Below the pieces are notes generated by a model. That model saw only the letters and a program-made list of their open reading frames with translations, ran no database searches and was not told the DNA's origin. Position numbers and translations under genes: made by a program. Source: Clostridiaceae bacterium (GTDB lineage Bacteria; Bacillota; Clostridia; Oscillospirales; Butyricicoccaceae). Taken from it: 64,000 bases of DNA. Where the stretch lies: positions 26,294 to 90,293 of the forward strand of contig JAGZOP010000006.1 of the NCBI GenBank assembly GCA_018383195.1, read 5' to 3'. Below, piece by piece: positions 25,663 to 33,800 of the stretch. How positions within the stretch are numbered: position 1 is the stretch's first letter; each line of letters opens with the position of its first letter.

Positions 25663-25947
25663 TTAGTCAACCACCGCAAGGATGTCGCTCTGACGCACGA
25701 TAATCAGCTCTTCGCCGTCAATCTTGACCTCGGTGCCGGAGTACTTGCTGGTGATTACCTTATCGCCGGTCTTTACCTGCATGACGACTTCCTTACCATC
25801 AACCATACCGCCAGGGCCAACCGCCAGAACTTCCGCAACCTGCGGCTTCTCCTTTGCAGAACCGGCAAGAATGATGCCGCTCGCAGTGGTCTCCTCAGCT
25901 TCGACCATCTTAATTACAACGCGGTCGGAAAGGGGCTTCAAAGTCAT
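25663..25947 (-). CDS. groES: Co-chaperonin GroES
   Basis: A 94-residue GroES lid subunit of normal length. MTLKPLSDRVVIKMVEAEETTASGI is the conserved start; the mobile loop that contacts GroEL is TASGIILAGSAKEKP, and GDKVITSKYSGTEVKIDGEE is the family C-terminal motif. It is the first gene of the groES-groEL operon behind a CIRCE-controlled promoter. Confidence 0.99.
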   Translation of the reverse strand: MTLKPLSDRVVIKMVEAEETTASGIILAGSAKEKPQVAEVLAVGPGGMVDGKEVVMQVKTGDKVITSKYSGTEVKIDGEELIIVRQSDILAVVD

Positions 25948-25986
25948 ACTATATTCCTCCTAAATTTTTAGAATACAAATCTCAGG

Positions 25987-26013
25987 TTAGCACTCAATCA
26001 TCCGGAGTGCTAA
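25987..26013 (-). promoter_or_regulatory. CIRCE element (HrcA operator)
   Basis: TTAGCACTC-N9-GAGTGCTAA with no mismatch to the consensus. It lies between the groE promoter and the groES start, where HrcA bound at normal temperature represses the operon. Confidence 0.98.
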
Positions 26014-26023
26014 CACGATTATT

Positions 26024-26052
26024 ATATTACATCAGTCCTATTCAGAATGCAA
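26024..26052 (-). promoter_or_regulatory. Promoter of groESL
   Basis: On the minus strand TTGCAT (26052-26047), 17 bp, TAATAT (26029-26024). Transcription would begin close to or within the CIRCE repeat. Confidence 0.8.
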
Positions 26053-26087
26053 GAGGATTTTAGGCGTTTTGGCAAAAAAATTATGAA

Positions 26088-27275
26088 TTATTTATGAACT
26101 TTCCGTGCACCCCCGCGCGGAGCTGCCGGACGATCTATAAACTTTTTCCGTACCGCTACGGGCTTAAAGTACATATACAAATCGCATTTGAGCATTCCGT
26201 TATAGAGTTTGCGCTTTTTATCCGCAAATAATCCATAATAGCGTTCAAACTCCGGGTCGCTCGTCAGATAATACTGTTTGAGGTCGGCGCGCCCCGCTTT
26301 TTTCCCCAGCGCAGCGTACAGCCTGCGCGCGGCTTCACTGTCGAGCAGACGCTCGCCGTAGGGCGGATTAGCAAAAAGAATGCCCGAGTGCTGAGTATAA
26401 TCAATCGCGGTTGCATCCGCGGTTTCAAAGCGAATCAATCCATCTACCCCCGCCTTTTTCGCATTCTGGAACGACAGCGTGCGGCATGCCGGATCGATGT
26501 CGCTGCCGCGGATGTCAAACTCTCCATCGGTCAAGATACGCCCCAGCGCCTCCCCGCGCGCGGCGCTCCACACTGACGGGTCGATGCACGCCCACTTTTC
26601 CGCATCAAATGCGCGGGTCAAGCCGGGTGCGCGACGCTGCGCAATCATTGCCGCCTCAATCGGGATCGTGCCCGAGCCACAGAATGGGTCCATCAGCGGT
26701 TCACGTCCGCGCCAGCGCGCGACCTTGATCATCGCTGCTGCAAGCGTTTCCCGAAGCGGTGCAGCGTTGGCATTGGCGCGGTAACCGCGCTTATGCAACC
26801 CCGCACCCGAGGTATCCAGAAAAATCTCTGCGGTATCGTGCATAATGGAAAACTGGATCTGGAATTTCGCACCGCTTTCTTCAAACCAGTTTACGCCATA
26901 TGCCTGCCCTAAGCGGCTGACAACTGCTTTCTTGATGATCTTCTGACAGTCCGGAATCGAATGCAGCGCCGAGTTCAGCGCGTGCCCCTTGACCGGAAAT
27001 GCACCATCTGCCGGAATCCAATCCTCCCAGCGAATAGCGCGCACGCCCTCAAAAAGCTGGTCGAAGGTTTTCGCGCGAAACGTCCCCAGACGCACCAGCA
27101 CACGCTCGGCGCATCGCAGATTGAGATTCGCCCACGCGAGTGTCTGAAAATCCCCCGTAAACAGCACACGGCCATTTTCCGCGCGTACATCCTCAAGCTT
27201 GCCCTCAAAGCGCAGCTCATCCGCTACAATGCCCTCCAAGCCGAACAGGGTCGGGCAACAAAAATCCAGTTTCAT
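26088..27275 (-). CDS. THUMP-domain class I SAM-dependent rRNA methyltransferase, RlmL/YpsC-like
   Basis: A 395-residue RNA methyltransferase. The N-terminal third is a ferredoxin-like plus THUMP RNA-binding region (LDFCCPTLFGLEGIVADELRF is the usual start), and the catalytic domain has LMDPFCGSGTIPIEAA as SAM motif I and ILFANPPYGERL as the NPPY motif of N2-guanine methyltransferases. By homology to RlmL/YpsC it should methylate a guanine of 23S rRNA. The start is at 27275; the frame stays open upstream into Cys-rich non-coding sequence opposite the flippase gene's end, which I exclude. Basic C-terminal tail. Confidence 0.9.
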   Translation of the reverse strand: MKLDFCCPTLFGLEGIVADELRFEGKLEDVRAENGRVLFTGDFQTLAWANLNLRCAERVLVRLGTFRAKTFDQLFEGVRAIRWEDWIPADGAFPVKGHALNSALHSIPDCQKIIKKAVVSRLGQAYGVNWFEESGAKFQIQFSIMHDTAEIFLDTSGAGLHKRGYRANANAAPLRETLAAAMIKVARWRGREPLMDPFCGSGTIPIEAAMIAQRRAPGLTRAFDAEKWACIDPSVWSAARGEALGRILTDGEFDIRGSDIDPACRTLSFQNAKKAGVDGLIRFETADATAIDYTQHSGILFANPPYGERLLDSEAARRLYAALGKKAGRADLKQYYLTSDPEFERYYGLFADKKRKLYNGMLKCDLYMYFKPVAVRKKFIDRPAAPRGGARKVHK

Positions 27276-27378
27276 AACATGATCCTTTCTCCAGAAAAGG
27301 CTCCCATCCGCAGCCGGACAAGAGCCTTTCCACTCACATTTCATATTGGTAGTATCATATCGTTTTGCAGTCCGTTTG

Positions 27379-28953
27379 TCAATAGAATCCCCATAGAAAA
27401 GCGTATTTTGCCGCCGCAGGCGTGATATAATCCCGCACACGCACACCAAGCAGCCACAGAAGGAACAGGCATAATCCTCCTGCGCTGAATGCGGTGCACA
27501 CCACCCCGAGCCACTGAGAGCCAACACATCCAAGAAAAAATGTGTATAGCACACGCACCCATAAAAACACCGCTGCACCGCATACCAATGGTATGGCGAG
27601 CAGCTGCGGCAGTGCCCTGCTGAGCATGCTCAGTCTGTATAGACGCAGCATATTGCAGCACACCACCAATCCCGCGGCGAGAATCTGCGCCCAGATATAG
27701 CCGTATATCCCCAGTTCCGGACGTGCTGCAAGCACCCAAACGAGCACAAGCTGCACCACTTCCCCCAACACACCCGCACCAACAGCGCCCCACTGCTCCC
27801 CCATGCCGTTCAGCAGTCCGGCAGATACCATCTGATAATATGCGAGTATCGTCGAGACGCCAAGCAGCGCCGCATATTTCAGCGGCAGCGGCTGACCAAA
27901 AAACAGCCGGGAAAGGGTCGGCGCAAGCGGTACAATCGCCGCAGTAATCGGAATTGCAAGCAGACCGGTAACGCCTACCGCCTTGTGCGTCAGTGCTTCA
28001 ATCCGATGCCGGTCGCCGCGCGCACGGCTGCGGCTGACCTCGGGCATGAGCACCGTACACACAGAACTGATGAGCGCAATCGGAAAAATAAGCAGCGGCA
28101 TTGCCATCCCTGAAATCACGCCCAGTTCGGAAAGCGCCTCGGTTCGGCTCATTCCGGACAGCATAAGCCTCTGTGGAAGAATCACCGATGAGGCCGAACC
28201 CAGCAAATTATTGACCACCGCCGCCCCGGTCACCGGAAGCACAATACCGGCAAGTTCCCTGCCAAACCCCTTAGGGAGCGCCTGAATTTCCCGTTTCGGC
28301 ACGCGAACCTGCCGGTAATAAATCCACACAAGCAGCCCGGCGCTGACGCATTCACTCAGCGACATCCCGACAAAAATCAGCAGTGCAATTCTTCCATAAT
28401 CCTTGCCGCCATACCATATCAGCAGACCAAGCACGGCTGTAATTCGCACAATCTGCTCCGTAAGTTCGGCTTTTGCAGCCCATCCGACACGGTTCAGACC
28501 AATGCACAGGGATTTTATAATATTTTCCACGCCGGTCAGTGTCAAACACAGCAGCAGTACCGGAAATACTGCCGCGGTGCGCAAATCCCCTAAGATATGC
28601 CCCGCAATCTCGCCGCGTCCGGCAAACAAAATCACCGCGCATCCGCACACAAGCAACGCAAACACCTGCATTGCCATCCGCGCCAGCCTGCCTACTGCAC
28701 CCCCGCATCCACGTGCGCCGAGTTCGGCAGCCATCCGCGCACATGCCATAGTCAGTCCTGCAAGGCACGCCGCATGCATCACGGCGTACACCGCATACAC
28801 AAGCTGATATACCCCAAGCCCTTCCGCGCCGGCAAGACGGCTCAGTCCGATTCGATATAGAAATCCCAAGCCCTGCAAGCCCAAGTTCGAGGCACACAGG
28901 ATTGCCGCATTGTACAGCAGACCGCTGCTTCGCAGTTTCAAAATGCCGCCCAT
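27379..28953 (-). CDS. MOP-superfamily flippase, SpoVB-like polysaccharide biosynthesis protein
   Basis: A 524-residue protein with about fourteen hydrophobic helices. The start SSGLLYNAAILCASNLGLQGLGFLYRIGLSRLAGAEGLGVYQLV is the polysaccharide-flippase opening, and LLGSASSVILPQRLMLSGMSRTEALSELGVISGMAMPLLIFP is the signature stretch of the stage V sporulation protein B group. SpoVB-type proteins flip lipid-linked glycans, in SpoVB's case probably lipid II for the spore cortex. The exact cargo cannot be read. It is monocistronic, following the tgt terminator. Confidence 0.87.
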   Translation of the reverse strand: MGGILKLRSSGLLYNAAILCASNLGLQGLGFLYRIGLSRLAGAEGLGVYQLVYAVYAVMHAACLAGLTMACARMAAELGARGCGGAVGRLARMAMQVFALLVCGCAVILFAGRGEIAGHILGDLRTAAVFPVLLLCLTLTGVENIIKSLCIGLNRVGWAAKAELTEQIVRITAVLGLLIWYGGKDYGRIALLIFVGMSLSECVSAGLLVWIYYRQVRVPKREIQALPKGFGRELAGIVLPVTGAAVVNNLLGSASSVILPQRLMLSGMSRTEALSELGVISGMAMPLLIFPIALISSVCTVLMPEVSRSRARGDRHRIEALTHKAVGVTGLLAIPITAAIVPLAPTLSRLFFGQPLPLKYAALLGVSTILAYYQMVSAGLLNGMGEQWGAVGAGVLGEVVQLVLVWVLAARPELGIYGYIWAQILAAGLVVCCNMLRLYRLSMLSRALPQLLAIPLVCGAAVFLWVRVLYTFFLGCVGSQWLGVVCTAFSAGGLCLFLLWLLGVRVRDYITPAAAKYAFLWGFY

Positions 28954-28991
28954 CCTTTCCGAGAGTCCCCTCTACCTTATGCTTAGAACGC

Positions 28992-29024
28992 AAAAAAAAG
29001 ACGTGAGCATGCTCACGTCTTTTG
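28992..29024 (-). terminator. Terminator downstream of tgt
   Basis: AAAAGACGTGAGCATGCTCACGTCTTTT is a self-complementary stem with A/T runs on both sides, 7 bp beyond the tgt stop. Confidence 0.88.
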
Positions 29025-29030
29025 GATTGT

Positions 29031-30173
29031 TTAGATTCGCTTTGCCAGCCGCTCACTATATTGTGCGCGGAACTCATCAAAGGTACCATTGTCAAGCGCC
29101 TCACGGATTTTGACCATGAGATTGTTGTAAAACCACAGATTGTGCTGCACGAGCAGGCGCTGCGACAGCATTTCCCCTGCCTTGAGCAGATGACGCACAT
29201 AGGCGCGGGAGAACCGCCGGCAGGTCGGGCACTGGCATCCCTCTTCAATCGGGCGGTCATCGGTCTGGTATTTGGCGTTGTGGATGTTCAGGATTCCGTC
29301 CCAAGTGAACAAATGCCCATGGCGCGCATTGCGCGTCGGCATGACGCAGTCGAAGAAATCCACGCCGCGCGCCACGCCCTCAATGATGTTGGACGGCGTG
29401 CCAACGCCCATCAGATAGCGCGGCTTATTTTGCGGCGCATACGGCAGCACCTCGTCGAGGATGTGGTACATCACCTCGGTGCTCTCTCCAACCGCCAATC
29501 CGCCGATGGCGTAGCCCGGAAGATCCAATTCTGCGATATCCTTCATATGCTGAATACGCAGATCATCATAGGTACCGCCCTGATTGATGCCAAACAGCAG
29601 TTGCTGCGGATTGACCGTATCGGGCAGGCTGTTAAGACGCGCCATCTCCTTTTTGCAGCGCTCAAGCCAACGGGTTGTGCGCGCACAAGATGCCTTGACG
29701 TAATCGTATGGCGCCGGATTTTCAATGCATTCATCAAATGCCATGGCAATATCCGAGCCGAGATTGGACTGGATGCGCATGCTCTCCTCCGGCCCCATGA
29801 AAATCTTGCGGCCGTCTACATGCGAGTTGAAGAACACGCCCTCTTCCTTAATTTTTCGCAGCGAAGCCAGAGAAAACACCTGAAATCCGCCGCTGTCAGT
29901 CAGCATCGGACCGTCCCAGCGCATGAACTTATGCAGACCGCCCATCTGGCGCACGATTGCATCACCCGGACGGACATGCAGATGATAGGTGTTGGACAGC
30001 TCGACCTGACAGCCCAGCTCCTTGAGGTCGAACGCATCGACCGCGCCCTTGATTGCGCCCGCTGTGCCGACGTTCATAAATACCGGCGTCTGCACCGTGC
30101 CGTGCGCGGTCTGGAATACGCCGCGTCGCGCCTTGCCCTGTGTCTTTAAAATTTCAAACGTACCAACGTTCAT
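29031..30173 (-). CDS. tgt: Queuine/preQ1 tRNA-guanine transglycosylase
   Basis: A 380-residue Tgt, which exchanges guanine-34 for preQ1 in tRNAs with GUN anticodons. LTDSGGFQVFSL contains the first active-site Asp, VDFFDCVMPTRNARHG the nucleophilic Asp region, and CQCPTC plus the later His (VQHN) are the zinc site. Length and motifs are fully normal. It begins 15 bp after the aminotransferase stop and ends at a strong terminator, so it may be the last gene of the lrp-aminotransferase-tgt transcript. Confidence 0.98.
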   Translation of the reverse strand: MNVGTFEILKTQGKARRGVFQTAHGTVQTPVFMNVGTAGAIKGAVDAFDLKELGCQVELSNTYHLHVRPGDAIVRQMGGLHKFMRWDGPMLTDSGGFQVFSLASLRKIKEEGVFFNSHVDGRKIFMGPEESMRIQSNLGSDIAMAFDECIENPAPYDYVKASCARTTRWLERCKKEMARLNSLPDTVNPQQLLFGINQGGTYDDLRIQHMKDIAELDLPGYAIGGLAVGESTEVMYHILDEVLPYAPQNKPRYLMGVGTPSNIIEGVARGVDFFDCVMPTRNARHGHLFTWDGILNIHNAKYQTDDRPIEEGCQCPTCRRFSRAYVRHLLKAGEMLSQRLLVQHNLWFYNNLMVKIREALDNGTFDEFRAQYSERLAKRI

Positions 30174-30188
30174 AGAATCAATTTTTCC

Positions 30189-31364
30189 TCACTCTTGTTT
30201 CAATTTTTCCAAAAATACACGCATACGGCGCATCGCTTCACGCAAATGTGCCATCGAATAAGAATACGAAATACGCACATGCCCCTCGCCGCTTTCTCCG
30301 AACGCGTTGCCGGGTACAACCGCGACCTTTTGGTCTTCCAGCAGCCGGTTTGCAAATTCCTCGGAGGTCAGCCCGGTCGAGCGGATGGAGGGAAACACAT
30401 AAAACGCGCCGAGCGGCTCAAAGCAGTCCAGACCCATATCCCGCAGTTCCTCCACCAGATAACGGCGGCGCAGGTCGTATTGCAGCTTCATCCGCTGCAC
30501 ATCGTCCTCGCCTGAGCGCATTGCCTCGATGCCGGCAAACTGCGCGGTCGTCGGCGCAGACATGATGCCGAACTGGTGAATTTTGCAGATGGGCGCCATC
30601 ATTTCGCGCGGTCCCATTGCCCAGCCGAGACGCCATCCGGTCATGGCATACGATTTGGAGAAGCCGCCGACCACAATCGTGCGCTCCTTCATCCCATCCA
30701 GCTCCGCAAAGCAGACATGTTTCCCCGAATAGGTCAGGTCACAGTAAATCTCGTCGCTCAGCACCATGATATTGGTACCGCGCAGCACCTCCGCGATGGC
30801 TTCCAGTTCCTCCCGGGTCATAATTGCACCGGTCGGGTTGTTCGGGAAGGGCAGCACGAGCATCTTGGTGCGCGGCGTAATCGCGGCGCGCAGGCGCTCC
30901 GGCGTAACCTTAAACTGCTCTTCGTTGACCGTTTTCAGCGGTACCGGCGTGCCGCCGGTCAAGGTGGCAAGCGGCGTATAACAGACAAAGGACGGCTCCG
31001 GAATCAACACCTCGTCTCCGGGATTGATAAACGCGCGCATGGTGTTGTCAATGGCTTCGCTGCCGCCGACCGTCACCAGAATTTCCTTTTGCGGGTCATA
31101 GGTCAGACCGTATTTGCGCTCGATGTTCTTTGCAATCTCGGCGCGCAGCTCGGCAAGCCCCCAGTTGGAGGTATAGAAGGTCTTACCCTTTTCAAGCGAG
31201 GTGATGCCCGCACGGCGGATCTGCCACGGTGTTTCAAAATCCGGCTCTCCGACGCCGAGCGAAATTGCGCCATCCATCGTCGCAACAATGTCAAAAAACT
31301 TGCGGATGCCCGAAGGTTTGACAATCTTGACCCGCTCGGACAAAAGCTGGTCGTAGTTTACCAT
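30189..31364 (-). CDS. Pyridoxal-phosphate aminotransferase, class I/II
   Basis: A 391-residue fold-type I aminotransferase. ISLGVGEPDFETP is the N-terminal substrate loop, LPFPNNPTGAIM the Asn-Pro-Thr-Gly motif, DEIYCDLTY the PLP ring Asp, and GGFSKSYAMTGWRLGW holds the Schiff-base Lys. It resembles PatA-like aromatic or branched-chain aminotransferases in Clostridia. The start overlaps the stop of the upstream Lrp gene by 7 bp, so the two are translationally coupled and Lrp probably senses the amino acid that this enzyme handles. Confidence 0.92.
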   Translation of the reverse strand: MVNYDQLLSERVKIVKPSGIRKFFDIVATMDGAISLGVGEPDFETPWQIRRAGITSLEKGKTFYTSNWGLAELRAEIAKNIERKYGLTYDPQKEILVTVGGSEAIDNTMRAFINPGDEVLIPEPSFVCYTPLATLTGGTPVPLKTVNEEQFKVTPERLRAAITPRTKMLVLPFPNNPTGAIMTREELEAIAEVLRGTNIMVLSDEIYCDLTYSGKHVCFAELDGMKERTIVVGGFSKSYAMTGWRLGWAMGPREMMAPICKIHQFGIMSAPTTAQFAGIEAMRSGEDDVQRMKLQYDLRRRYLVEELRDMGLDCFEPLGAFYVFPSIRSTGLTSEEFANRLLEDQKVAVVPGNAFGESGEGHVRISYSYSMAHLREAMRRMRVFLEKLKQE

Positions 31365-31849
31365 GACACCATTACCTCTCTCGTGTCCTTCGTGGACGGA
31401 TCGTATTCCACGCCCTGATCTTTATACTTTTTCAGGATAAAATGGGTTGCCGTTGAAATCACACTTTCCATGGGCGCAAGATTTTCCGAAACAAACTGCG
31501 AAATCTCACGCAGCGTGTGGCAGGTGATGATGATCGTCAGGTCAAAGCCGCCCGACATCAGATACGCCGCCTGCACCTGCGGATGCGAGCAAATCTGACG
31601 CGCCACCTCGTCAAATCCCATGCCCTTCTGCGGGGTAATGCGCACTTCAATCTGCGCAGTCACATCCTCATGCTCGGTCTTATCCCAGTCAATCATGGCT
31701 TTATATCCCAGAATCACACCGGTACGCTCCAGCTCACCGATGGTTTCGACGATTTCTTCTTCCGGCGCATCCAGCATGCGGGCGATCTGGGCGGCGGTCA
31801 GACGGGCGTCTTGATCCAGCAGGGCGAGAATCTTGTCTTGATATTTCAT
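31358..31849 (-). CDS. Lrp/AsnC family transcriptional regulator
   Basis: A 163-residue feast/famine regulator: winged HTH at residues 1-60 (MKYQDKILALLDQDARLTAAQIARMLDAPEEEI) and an AsnC-type ligand-binding RAM domain (ICSHPQVQAAYLMSGGFDLTIII). I chose the ATG at 31849 with AGGAGG nine bases upstream; the longer frame adds 66 residues of promoter-region sequence. It is coupled to the aminotransferase gene and probably controls its own operon in response to an amino acid. Confidence 0.9.
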   Translation of the reverse strand: MKYQDKILALLDQDARLTAAQIARMLDAPEEEIVETIGELERTGVILGYKAMIDWDKTEHEDVTAQIEVRITPQKGMGFDEVARQICSHPQVQAAYLMSGGFDLTIIITCHTLREISQFVSENLAPMESVISTATHFILKKYKDQGVEYDPSTKDTREVMVSW

Positions 31850-31986
31850 AATGTATGGCCTCCTGCCTTTTATGGAATTCTCCCGGGAATCCGGGGGCAT
31901 CAGCAAACAAACAAGCCGCGTGCGGCTCGATAGACCTATTATACACGATTTCCTCCCCAAAGGAAACCTTTGTTTTGGAATTCCTA

Positions 31987-32015
31987 TTGCGAAGCTGTGC
32001 AAAAAAGGATACAAT
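31987..32015 (+). promoter_or_regulatory. Promoter of the DUF2461-exonuclease operon
   Basis: TTGCGA (31987-31992), 17 bp, TACAAT (32010-32015), 37 bp before the ATG at 32053. Confidence 0.7.
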
Positions 32016-32052
32016 AAGAATAGAATTCCATGGAAGGACGAACCCAATTCCC

Positions 32053-32751
32053 ATGAAAACCACCTTTACCGGATTTCGCCCGCAGGGGCTGGATCTGCTG
32101 ATTGAAAACCGACTAATGAACGACAAGGCATTTTATGAAGCGCACAAGGACGACATCCGCCGCGATGTCATCGAACCCTTTTACGCGCTATGTGCGTGCA
32201 TGACTTCCGCTATGCAGGAGCTTGACCCGCTGTTTGTCACGGTTCCGTCACGTATGGTTTCCCGTGTCCGGCGCGACACCCGCTATACCAAAGATAAAAC
32301 GCTGTACCGCGCCAACATGTGGCTGTTTTTCCGCCGTCCGCGTGCGGAGCGCGAATCTGTGCCGTTCTACTATATGGAGGTTTCTCCCGACTATTGGAGT
32401 TATGGCTGCTTTGGCGGCTATGGACAGGGAGAAATGGCGATTGCCCGCGAAATGATTCTCGCAGAGGATCGGCTGTTTCTGGATGCCTTCCGCGCAGCTG
32501 AACACGCGCATGCCTTCACACTTGAGGGCGATCTCTATAAGCGTCCGCGCTTTCCCGATGCCCCCGAAGCTTATCAGCCCTGGCTGAACCGCAAAAACAT
32601 CGGCTTGCAGTTCATGGAGTCCGAGGACTTTTCCCCGCTTTGGGACGGTTCCTTTGTGGGACCCATGCTCGAACGCATGCGCGAAATCGATCCGTTTTAC
32701 CGTTTTTTATGCGCCCTGCGCGAACGGGCGAGAAACGGAGGGGACGCATGA
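32053..32751 (+). CDS. DUF2461 family protein
   Basis: A 232-residue protein of the DUF2461/TIGR02453 family. FTGFRPQGLDLLIENRLMNDKAFYEAHKDD and RDTRYTKDKTLYRANMWLFFRR are its two conserved motifs; the Arg-Asp-x-Arg-Phe/Tyr-x-x-Asp-Lys-x-x-Tyr pattern is diagnostic. No biochemical role is established for the family. The ATG at 32053 begins the conserved domain; a longer upstream frame crosses the promoter. Its stop overlaps the exonuclease start in ATGA. Confidence 0.87.
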   Translation: MKTTFTGFRPQGLDLLIENRLMNDKAFYEAHKDDIRRDVIEPFYALCACMTSAMQELDPLFVTVPSRMVSRVRRDTRYTKDKTLYRANMWLFFRRPRAERESVPFYYMEVSPDYWSYGCFGGYGQGEMAIAREMILAEDRLFLDAFRAAEHAHAFTLEGDLYKRPRFPDAPEAYQPWLNRKNIGLQFMESEDFSPLWDGSFVGPMLERMREIDPFYRFLCALRERARNGGDA

Positions 32752-33395
32752 ATTACACCGCGATTGATTTTGAAACCGGCAACGCATACTATACCAGCGC
32801 ATGTTCCATCGGCGTATCTGTCTTTGAAGAAAACGAACCGGTGCGCCAGTATGTGCGCCTGATCCGACCGCCCGAATCGGTCGGCGCGTTTCACTGGTAT
32901 AACATTAAAATTCACGGCATCCGCCGCAGTATGGTTGCGCATGAGCCTGATTTCGCCGCGCTGTGGCAGGAATTACAGCCCGATATCGACGGACGAATCC
33001 TTGCATGCCACAACGCCATGTTTGATACCGCAGTACTGCGCAAGTGTCTGGAATTTTACGGTCTGCCGCTCCCCCATTGCCGCTATATCTGCACCGTAAA
33101 AGTCGCACAGAAGCTCTGGCCGCATCTTGAAAACCACAAACTGGATACTGTTTCTGCGGCGCTCGGCATTCCGCTCAATCACCACGAAGCCGGTTCCGAC
33201 GCCCATGCCTGCGGACTCATTCTGCGGCAGGCGCTTGTGGAAACCGGATGTGACACCGTTGAAGCACTTGCTGCACAACTGGACATCCGCTTAGGAGAAA
33301 TCAGTCCATCCGCCTGCCTCCCTTGCAGCAGCGCAAAATCAAAAACCGATCGGCCGCGCAGGTCGAAATATTCATCAAAGGAGAGATCCCTATGA
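32748..33395 (+). CDS. DEDDh 3'-5' exonuclease, DNA polymerase III epsilon-like
   Basis: A 215-residue RNase T/DnaQ-type exonuclease. Exo I is AIDFETGN, Exo II is CHNAMFDTAVL, and Exo III is HHEAGSDAHAC, giving the four acidic residues and the His of the DEDDh class. The compact single-domain form with no helicase or polymerase part suggests nucleotide trimming in repair or RNA/DNA turnover. Start ATGA overlaps the DUF2461 stop, and its own stop overlaps the next start the same way, so three genes are translationally coupled. Confidence 0.9.
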   Translation: MNYTAIDFETGNAYYTSACSIGVSVFEENEPVRQYVRLIRPPESVGAFHWYNIKIHGIRRSMVAHEPDFAALWQELQPDIDGRILACHNAMFDTAVLRKCLEFYGLPLPHCRYICTVKVAQKLWPHLENHKLDTVSAALGIPLNHHEAGSDAHACGLILRQALVETGCDTVEALAAQLDIRLGEISPSACLPCSSAKSKTDRPRRSKYSSKERSL

Positions 33396-33724
33396 AATGT
33401 AATCTGTCATCGCTCCGCACTTACTTTCCCCCTTCCCGCATTGACCGCGACGCAATCACCGCACAGGCGGCTCTCATGAAAGAACATGCCGCAGTGCTTA
33501 CCGCACGCGCGGATGACCTGATGCATCTTCTGCTCGAACGCAGCCGTGGCTTCTCCCTTTTGGATTTTGCGGTTTTGAAAGTCTGCCTGATTAGCTTCGG
33601 CATTTGGTTAGGTGCACAGTTCTCCAAGTTTTTCAAACGTTTCCGCGTAGTCGTGTTTCTCGGTTTTGTCGCATCCTATGTCTATCTGATTTGGCGTCTG
33701 TTCCTGCGCAGCACAGACGACTGA
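33392..33724 (+). CDS. Small membrane protein of unknown function
   Basis: A 110-residue protein with a polar helical N-terminal half (KCNLSSLRTYFPPSRIDRDAIT) and two hydrophobic segments near the C-terminus (LDFAVLKVCLISFGIWLGAQF and VVVFLGFVASYVYLIW). No family is recognised. It overlaps the exonuclease stop by 4 bp with AAAGGAG upstream, so it is expressed in that operon. The function of the pair is not evident. Confidence 0.7.
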   Translation: MKCNLSSLRTYFPPSRIDRDAITAQAALMKEHAAVLTARADDLMHLLLERSRGFSLLDFAVLKVCLISFGIWLGAQFSKFFKRFRVVVFLGFVASYVYLIWRLFLRSTDD

Positions 33725-33728
33725 TCCC

Positions 33729-33766
33729 GAACCGCTGATGCTTCATCATCTGCATCAGCGGTTTTT
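33729..33766 (+). terminator. Terminator of the DUF2461 operon
   Basis: AACCGCTGATGC pairs with GCATCAGCGGTT, then TTTTT, 5 bp beyond the stop codon at 33724. Confidence 0.88.
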
Positions 33767-33800
33767 ATCCGCACAATATCATGATTCTCGGAGGAAAAGC

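Noticed and set aside
23956..25971. A 671-residue plus-strand ORF opposite groEL and groES
   Set aside because: It is the antisense of two certain genes and crosses their terminator; such mirror frames are common opposite groEL.
29022..30149. A 375-residue plus-strand ORF opposite tgt
   Set aside because: Shadow of tgt, without a start signal or conserved motif.
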